From Deltaproteobacteria bacterium (GTDB lineage: Bacteria > Desulfobacterota > Desulfobacteria > Desulfobacterales > Desulfobacteraceae), in contig JAADHV010000011.1 of assembly GCA_013151635.1 (NCBI GenBank), positions 1 through 49,312 of the forward strand: a stretch of DNA of 49,312 nt, read 5' to 3'. Positions 26,119 to 35,300 of the stretch are shown here, one piece after another. The position numbers were made by a program, and so were the translations under genes. The notes under the pieces were generated by a model that saw only the letters and a list, made by a program, of their open reading frames with translations, ran no database searches and was not told the origin of the DNA. The first letter of the stretch is position 1. Each line of letters begins with the position of its first letter.

Positions 26119-26154
26119 TGTACAATTTTGTACACTCAGCGTGCATAAAATGCA
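26119..26154. promoter_or_regulatory. Candidate upstream activator site for the sigma-54 regulator
   Basis: Two inverted repeats lie side by side: TGTACA-ATTT-TGTACA (26119-26134) and TGCAT-AAA-ATGCA (26142-26154). They sit about 90-120 bp upstream of the -24/-12 promoter and just behind the activator's own start, the usual place for enhancer sites of sigma-54 activators. Binding is inferred. Confidence 0.5.
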
Positions 26155-26240
26155 AGGATAAAACTAGTATTTAAAGGTTAAAAAAGATGATCAGATGAAA
26201 AAAATCTTTTATTTTAAGGGCTTATATTTTCAAGGTGGCC

Positions 26241-26255
26241 TGGCACAATATTTGA
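26241..26255 (+). promoter_or_regulatory. Sigma-54 (-24/-12) promoter of the megasynthase
   Basis: TGGCAC-AATAT-TTGA has the required spacing (GG to TTG) of TGGCACG-N4-TTGC, differing at the last C. It lies 82 bp before the megasynthase ATG at 26337, leaving a leader of about 70 bases. A divergent sigma-54 activator gene begins 155 bp upstream. Confidence 0.75.
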
Positions 26256-26336
26256 AACATAAAATGGCGCAATGTGAATTTTCATGGCAGTGCCGTGAAA
26301 ATTAAAAAAACAAAAACAAATTATGGAGAAATACTT

Positions 26337-29300
26337 ATGATTAGGAGAATACTGAATTCAAGACTGCCTTTAATGGTTTATAACCCGGTAAAGGTATTTG
26401 ATATAAAGTATTTTAACAAGATTTTCAATGCCGGGGCTCTTCCTGTATTTGATACGGAATTTTTGACCCATGACGAAATACTCCGGAACGCTTCGCAGCT
26501 TTCCAAAGAGAAATTGAGTTTTGGTATCAGGCTTTGGGCTCATGACGCAGAGCTTATCGGGAAAATCAAACAACAGCGGATGGCTAATCTTGATCTTTTA
26601 ATTTTCCCTTTTTCAAAAGCCGGTACACCGGCGGATCTCAATAATTTCGGTGATACAAAAATTGTTCTTGAAATCAAAGATATTAATATAAATGAAAAAA
26701 TCAAAGAGGTCTCACCCCATGCCCTTATCCTGAAAGGGAATGAGGCCGGGGGAAAGGTTTCAAAATATTCGTCTTTTATCCTGATGCAATGGTATTTGAA
26801 AAATAATGAATTGCCTTTGTTCATCCATGGCGGCGTTGGAAAATACACTGCCGCCGGCATGTTTGCAGCAGGTGTCTCAGGCCTTGTCATGGACAGCCAG
26901 TTTCTCATGACGGATGAAGCCCCTGTATCTGGTAGTTTTAAAAAACTTTTAGGCATGGTTGATGAAAGTGATTCAACCGAAATTACATATGATGGCAGTG
27001 ATATTTACCGTGTGTTTGCAAAACTTGGCACTAAAATTGTCAAGGACCTGAAGCAAAAGGCAATTGAATTTAGTGGCGCCCCCGGGGGAAAAGGCAAGGT
27101 CTATCAATCTATTTGTAATAATATAACCGCCCTTGATAAAGAAGACGGCAATTTTATCCAGTCTCTTTTCTACCTTGGCCAGGATGGGGTCTTTGCAAAG
27201 GATTTTATAAAAGGTTCAACCTGTCTTCGTGACATCATATCCGGTTTTTTCAAGACCATTGGTGAGAATTTGAATTTTATTGATGAATTCGACCCTGTGA
27301 AACCAGGCTCTGAATTTGCCATTGACCAGGGAACAAAATTTCCATTGATCCAGGGGCCCATGGCCAATATTTCCGACAACTCTGATTTTGCAAATAAAGT
27401 TCTTGAACATGGGGCGTTGCCGTTTTTCGCCGTGGGAAGCCTTCCCGAGCAGCTTGCAGACGACATGCTGAAGGATGGCAGCCGGAAAGTGGATGTCTTT
27501 GGTGCAGGCCTTGTGGGGATTGAAGCCTTTAACCCCATGGTAAAAAAACACCTTGACATGGTTAAAAAGTACAAGGTTCCCTATGCGCTTTTTGCAGGCG
27601 GGGTTCCTTCCCAGGTGGCAGAGCTTGAAAAAGCAGGAACCAAAACTTATCTTCACACCCCGTCGTTATCCATGATGGAAAATGCTCTGAAAAGCGGGTG
27701 CAAGAGGTTCATCTTTGAAGGCGGGGAAGCAGGAGGCCATGTGGGAACCCTTTCTTCAATGGTGCTGTGGGAGGATGCCATTTCCACCTTGATTAATCAA
27801 AATTATGATCTTTCTGATTTATACCTGGTATTTGCAGGTGGCATTTCCACCTGTTTTGCATCTTTTTTTATTTCAGGGCTTGCATCCTTTCTTGCTGCCA
27901 AAGGGGCGAAAATCGGAATCCAGGTTGGGACAGCCTATCTTTTTGCCGATGAAATCGTGGCAACCAAGTGTATTAAATCCCAGTACCGGGATATCATTAT
28001 CAAGGAAAACGAAACCATGGTCATCGGCAAAAGCCTGGGGTTGTGGTCAAGAACGGCGCCCACAAAGTTTGCAAGGATGATGATAGAAAATGAAGCTGAA
28101 ATGATCAAAAACAAAGAAAGCCTTGAAAATAGAAAACGTGCTTTTGAAAAAAGAAATATAGGTTCTTTGCTCATAGGCGCAAAAGGCTTTTTGCCGGATT
28201 TTAAAAAACCGGGGCCTGAGAATTATACGTGGTTTGAAGATGAGGAACACAAGGAAAAGGGCAATTTTCTTGTGGGGGACAGCCTTGCCTTTTTTGAGGG
28301 TGCGGTCACTATAAAAAAGATCCATGATAAATATTTCAAAGCCAAATCAGCACTTTATAAAAATATTAATTCTCTTGAGATATTTTCAAGCTCAAAAAAT
28401 AAAATCAATGATGAGATAGCCGTAGTGGGCATTGGTTGCACATTGCCGGATGCTGGTGATCCTGACAGTTTGTGGAAAAATATTTTAAACAAAAAATATT
28501 CCATAAGCCGGATGCCGGAATCAAGATTCGACCATGATCTTTATTACGATCCCGACAAAAGTGCGGAAGATAAAACATACACCACGCTTGCAGGGCATGT
28601 GGACAATTTTAAATTTGACCTGGAACGGTTCGGGTATACCGAAGAAAAAGCAAAAAGGCTTTCCCGCAGCCAGAAAATGGTGCTGCAGACCGCATACAAA
28701 GCCGTTGAAAATGCAGGGCTCCTGAACGAAGATGACCGTCTTGCCTGTGATGACCCTTCCAGGACAGCCGTTATTATAGCCACCTGTCTTTCCAACGAGC
28801 TTGGCAATGACCTTCAGCTTAAATACTGGTATCCCCAGATAGTTTCCATGATGGAGGACACAGAAGAGTACCAGGCTTTAAGCAATGAAGAAAAAGACAA
28901 AGTCAATAAAGCTTTAATGGAAGGCATGGAAGGGGAAAACACCGGATACGATCCTGTCCACGGCATTCTTTTGAATATTGAAGCTTCAAGGATTGCCCGT
29001 CATTTAGGGATCAGGGGTGCAAATTATATTGTCGATGCTGCCTGTGCATCCTCGATGACTGCAATTGACGCTGCAAAAAGTGAGCTTTTATCAGGCGATC
29101 ATGACCAGGTTATTGTGGGCGGGGTCAATACCCACCTGGCCCCGGAATCTTTTATCGGGTTCGCAAAAATGGGAACCTTGTCCAAAGTCGGGTCCTACCC
29201 CTTTGACAAAAGGGCTGACGGGTTTATCTTGGGTGAAGGGTCTGTTATTTTCGTGTTAAAAAGAATGAAAGATGCCATAAGGGACAAGAACCGTATTTTC

Positions 29301-32300
29301 GGCGTCATAAATTCCATAGGTGCAAGTTCCGACGGTAAGGGAAAAGCCATTGCAGCACCGAATCCAAAAGGACAGGCATTAAGTTTGCAAAGGTGTTTTG
29401 AAAATCTTCGCCCCGGGATACGGCCCGAAGATATCGGTTTTATCGAAGCCCATGGTACATCCACTGTCATCGGTGATAAGGCAGAGCTTGAGACCTTAAA
29501 TTCCATCTACAAAAATTCTGGTGCAGGTGTAAGTTCCATAAAATCCCAGATCGGGCATCTTTTGGGGTGTGCAGGGTCAGCAGGGCTTTTAAAGGCGTTG
29601 CTGACAGTTAACAATGGCATTTTGCCGCCCAATGGAAATTTTGAAACCCTTTCTGAAAACCATGATTTAAGGGATTCTTCCCTGTTTATTTTAAAAGACG
29701 CAAAAGAATGGAAACTTAAAGATAATCTTTCAAGGAAAGCTGCGGTTTCTTCATACGGTTTTGGCGGTATTAATTACCATATGGTTGTAGAGCAGATGAC
29801 AAGGAACTATCAACCTGTCCCACGGGATATTTTCATTGACCCTGACTATGATTTTAATGATGACAGGATTGTTGTTGCAGGCCTTGGGGTTTTTCTCCCC
29901 GGTGCGAAAAATACAGAGGAATTCTGGGAAAAACTTCAATCAGGGGAAAAGCAATTGTCAAGGATCCCTGCCGAACATTTTAATAATGATGCCTATTCGC
30001 GTCTTGATAAAAATTCTTCTTACAGGCTCCCTGAGGTAAAGGCAGGTATTGTTAAAGAATATAAGTTCAACAACCTGAAATACAGGATGCCGCCCATGAT
30101 GGTTAAATCCATCGAGAGAGGGCAGATTTTCGGGCTTGAAGCCGCCAGCGAGGCATTAGAAAGTTCAGGTCTTCTTGACCGCTTAAGTGCTGCCAACAAG
30201 GTGGGCGTGATTCTCGGTACTATTGCAGGAGAAAGGCAGAGTAAAAATATTGTCAGGGTCAGAAAACAATTTATCGGCAATATCATTAAAAATTGTCCAG
30301 GGATTGAGCCTGATAAACGCAGCATGCTTTCAGATAAGCTTGTGGAATCGATCCGGACCACTATTCCGGAGAATAATGAAGATACAACGCCAGGGCTTTT
30401 GTCCAATATCATTTCCGGCAGGATTGCCAATTATTTCGGCTTGAACGGTGCCAATTATGTTATTGACGCATCCTGTGCCTCTTCCTTTATAGCCATGAGA
30501 AATGCGGCCAGGAACTTAAAACACAAAGATCTTGATTTTGTCCTTGCAGGAGGGGTTGACTGTAATATTTACCCGGCAGTTCTGATGGCCTTTAAACGCC
30601 TTGGCCTGTTATCAGAAGGGGAGTGTAACTTTTTCGATTCAAGGGCTGACGGGTATGTAATGGGAGAGGGTGCGGCAATTCATATGATGACCACCTATAA
30701 GAAGGCTCGTGAATATGATATGCAGATTCTAGGTGAAATCAATGAATGCGCTGTCCGCTCAAGTGTTCCAGACCATCTTCTTGCCCCTTCGGAACATACT
30801 TTTGTGTCCACCATAAACGAAACATATAATAAATCCGGTATCAGGAAAAAGGATGTCAATCATCTGGATCTTTTTGCATTTTCCAATATTTTCGGTGATA
30901 TCGTCGAAAAGCAGGTAATTGAACAATGCTTTGACCATGAAATGCATTGCGGGAATATCAAATCCCAGTTCGGGTATTTTAAAGCGGCAAACCCTGCAGT
31001 TGCCATGGCAAAGCTGATGCTCATGAACCGCAATGGAAAAATTCTGCCGGATTTTAATTATGATCCTGAGCATTCTGTCTTAAATGGCAGTAAAATTTTA
31101 AAGCCGGCCCGTAATATGGTTGTAAAATCAAAAGGGCAGCCTTTCAGGTTCGCGGCCAACGTCAATGGTATCGGCGGCAATCACTGCCATATGATCATGA
31201 GCTCATTGCCGGCAGTGTTAGAAAAAGAAGAGCCCGTGGTTGAAGCCCAATTCAAGGAAGAAGCCGGGGATGATATCGTACTGATCGACCATGCTTATTC
31301 TGCTGATAACAAAGGTAAAAAATTGAGAATGGTTGCTCTTCTTTCCGGCCAGGGTGCCCAGAGAAGCCACATGATGAAGGATCTTTTTGAAAGGGATGCC
31401 CATATAAGAAAGATAATGGAAAAAGGCGAAAAAGTCTTTGTTGAGCAAAGAGGATATTCCCTTTTGGACATGATGTTCGGTACGGATGATGCCATTAACT
31501 CGACACAGAATACCCAGCCTGCGGTTTTTCTTTCTTCTGCTGCCATTTACAGCAGGCTTTCCAGGGAAGGGTTTGCCCCTGATTATTTTATCGGCCACAG
31601 TGTCGGAGAATACACGGCACTTTTCTGCAGCGGCATGCTGTCCTTTAATGATGCCATGCGTCTTATCATGAAACGTTCTGACCTCATGCATGAAGCCACC
31701 TTAAAAGTCCCGGGCAAAATCATGGTGGTATTTAAAAATGAAAAAGAAACAGAGCATATGATAAGGAAATCATTTGTTTCAAATATTTATATTACCAATA
31801 AAAACAGTGAAAAACAGACTGCTGTCTCGGGCCGGGCCGAGGATATAGAAAAATTCTGTGTATTTTTAACCCAGCAGGATGTTTTCTACCAAAAGCTGAA
31901 TCTTACCGGGGCTTTTCATACGCCCCTCTTAAAAGAAGCTTCAAAAGAGTTAAGAGATTACCTTGATACCATAAATTTTAATGACACAAGGTTTGGCCGG
32001 ATAATTTCCAACACCCTTGCAAGACCGTACCCTGAAAGCCATGAAGACGTCAAGGACCTGTTGGCAAAACAGATTATTTCACCTGTTGAATTTATTAAAT
32101 CCATAGAGAATGTATATGTATCAGGCAGGAGTCATTTCATAGAGATCGGGCCTTCAAGGCTGCTTGTTAATCTTTTGAAAAATATTAATATAGGAGAGTA
32201 TGGCACGGCTGTATCCGTGGATGCAAAAACAGGGGAGATAAAATCCTTTGAAGCGTGCAGGAAATATCTTCGGGGCTGCAACAGCATTTTTGAGGCCAAG

Positions 32301-35300
32301 CCCATGCCGGTAACCGGCCCGGATATTGTTCCCCCAATTAAAGAGGAGTTGCCAAAAACAGACATGTCTCAAGATTTTGAATCCTTTAAACAAAATAACA
32401 GGAAACTGGTTGATCAGATCCTTTACAGGGAATATCAGCGCCAGAAACGTGAAAGTGCCATTGATGCCATTGAAAGATATAATTTTAATACCGGTAAAAT
32501 ATTGATATCAGGCGTTTCCGTGGGCCTGCCGGGAAAAGCAAGGCGCGTGTTTGCAAGGGATAATTTCGATGCTATTTTAAATGGCGAAAATTTTATCGAC
32601 CCCCTGACAATTGAAGCCCAGGAAAAATTTACAGATAAGAATATCACCAAGCTCTATAAACAGCCTGACGGCAATGCAAGGTTTGTACAGATTACCAAGA
32701 CCGAAGATGTCATACATCTTGCAGGACAATTGGGGTATTTTGACCTTACGGATGAATACGGCATCAAAGAACAATATGATATAAGCATGGCAATCGGCAT
32801 TGCCGCCGGGATTGAAGCCTTAAAAGATGCCAATATCCCCCTTGTCATGCAGTATAAAAAGGTGAAGGGCGGAAGGAGCATGCTTCCCGACGGGTTTGCC
32901 CTGCCAAAAGAAATGCAGGAAGAAACAGGGGTTATTATTACCTCGCTCTGGCCCAGCGGTGAAACCATGATTTCAGAGCTTGAAAAATATTTTTATGAGA
33001 AAATGTTTCTCAAACCCTACGAAGAGTTTGAAAATATTTACTATTTTCTCATGGAGAAAATAAAAGACCTGGGTATTAAAGAAGAATTGACTGAATGGTT
33101 TTTCAAAGCAAAATCAAGAAAGAGACCGGATTTTCAAACTTATAAGTTTGACAGGGATTTTTTGTCCAATGCCTGTCCCTTAGGCTCAGCCCATTTTGCC
33201 CGGATTATCAAGGCAAAAGGCCCTAATACCCTTGTAAGTTCCGCATGTGCATCAACAACGCTTGCAATTGGTATTGCCGAAGACTGGATCAGGGTCGGCC
33301 GGTGCAAAAGGGTTCTTGTTGTCGGCGGTGAAAATGCAACATCTTCTATCCAGAACCAGTGGGTTGGATCAGGCTTTCTGGCACTTGGTGCAGCTACCAT
33401 TAAAAAAAGAGTGTCCGAGGCTGCCAAACCCTTTGATGAAGACCGTAACGGAACCATCCTCGGCTCAGGTGCCGTGGGCCTTGTCATTGAAAGCCAAAGC
33501 TGCGCAGAGAAAAGAGGCATGACCGGCCAGTGCGAGATCCTTGGCACTCATATCGCCAATTCTGCATACCACACTTATAATATTGATGTGCCCCATATGT
33601 CCCGAGAGATGAAAAAATTCATCGAAAAAGTGGAAAAACAAAATGATATTAAAAAAGAAGATTATGCTGACAAGCTCCTTTTCATGTCCCATGAAACTTA
33701 TACTCCGGCAAGGGGAGGCAGTGCCGACGCTGAAGTAACTGCCTTGGAAACAGCATTTGCCGACCATTTGAACGGCATTTGCATATCCAATACCAAGGGG
33801 TTTACCGGCCATACCCTGGGGGCTGCCATAGAAGACGTCGTGCTGGTCAAAGCCCTTCAGAAAAGAAAAGCCCCTCCCATTGCCAATTTGAAAAAAATAC
33901 CAGACCATTTCAGGAAGCTTAACTTTTCAGGCCAGGAGGAAATTAATTGTGAATATGGCCTCCACCTGGCTGCCGGGTTTGGTTCCCATTTTGCTTTCAT
34001 GTTTGTTAAAAGGGTAGAGGAAACAAAGGTTGAAGGCAATACAAGGTATCAGAACTGGCTAAAGCAAATCACCGGGAGTGAAGATCCTGAGCTTAAAATT
34101 ATTGACAACACTCTTTGCGCCGTGGCAAGAGGAGAAGCTTTGCCGCAAACAGACAGGAAAGTTGAGATGCCTGCGGCACCAGCTATCCCTGCCATGCCTG
34201 CAGAGCCTGTGCCTGTTGCGGTGGCAAAAGAAAAACCTGCTGACCTTGAAACAAAAATGGTTGAAGAACCGGTCCCGGAGTCTTCCGGTGCCATGGTTCT
34301 TGAAACTATTAAAAATATTATTGCCGTGCAGACAGGTTATACGGCAGACATGCTGGAACATGACCTGGATCTTGAAGCCGATCTTGGAATAGATACGGTC
34401 AAGCAGGTTGAGATTTTTGGAAATATTGCCTCTCATTTCAGCTTTTCCGTACCGGACGACTTAAAGCTTCGTGATCTTAACACCATTGAAAAGCTTGGCG
34501 GGTATGTTGTGACAAAGCTTGATTTAAAAGACACCAGAGATGTGGCGCCATCTGCTGTGCAACCGGCTGCACCAAAGGTCCCCTCCAATGCCGTTGCCAT
34601 GGTAAAAGAAGTGATTGCCGAGCAGACAGGTTACACAGCGGACATGCTGGAGGAGGATCTTGATCTTGAAGCAGACCTTGGGATAGATACGGTAAAACAG
34701 GTTGAAATTTTTGGGAAAATTGCTTCCACATTCGGTTTTTCCGTGCCGGACGACTTGAAACTAAGAGATTTAAACACTATTGCAAGGCTTGGGGATTATA
34801 TCCATACAAGGCTTGGAACAGGTGATGAAGAACCCGAACTGCCGCAAGCCCGGCCAACTGCTGTTGAAGATCCCTTAAATGCCGTTGCCAAGGTTAAAGA
34901 AGTTATTGCGGTCCAGACAGGATATACGATAGACATGCTGGAGGAGGACCTTGACCTTGAAGCAGACCTTGGGATAGATACGGTAAAGCAGGTTGAAATT
35001 TTTGCCAAAATCGCATCCCATTTCGGTTTTTCCGTGCCGGATGACCTTAAGCTGCGAGACCTTAATACAATTGCAAAATTGTCCGACTATATCAAAACAA
35101 GGGCAGGTGCGGGCCAGGCACCAGGGACAGGACCTGTAACCCGGGTTAAAACCCTGGAACCTGTCAAGGCAGAGAAAGTCAATGTCCCTTTAAATGAGGA
35201 CGATGAATTCCCCGATCCTGCTTCCCCTATTAAACGTCTGCTTGTCAGGGCTGTTGAAGCTCCTGTGCCTGAACTTTCCAAAAAGGATTTTAAAGGCAAA

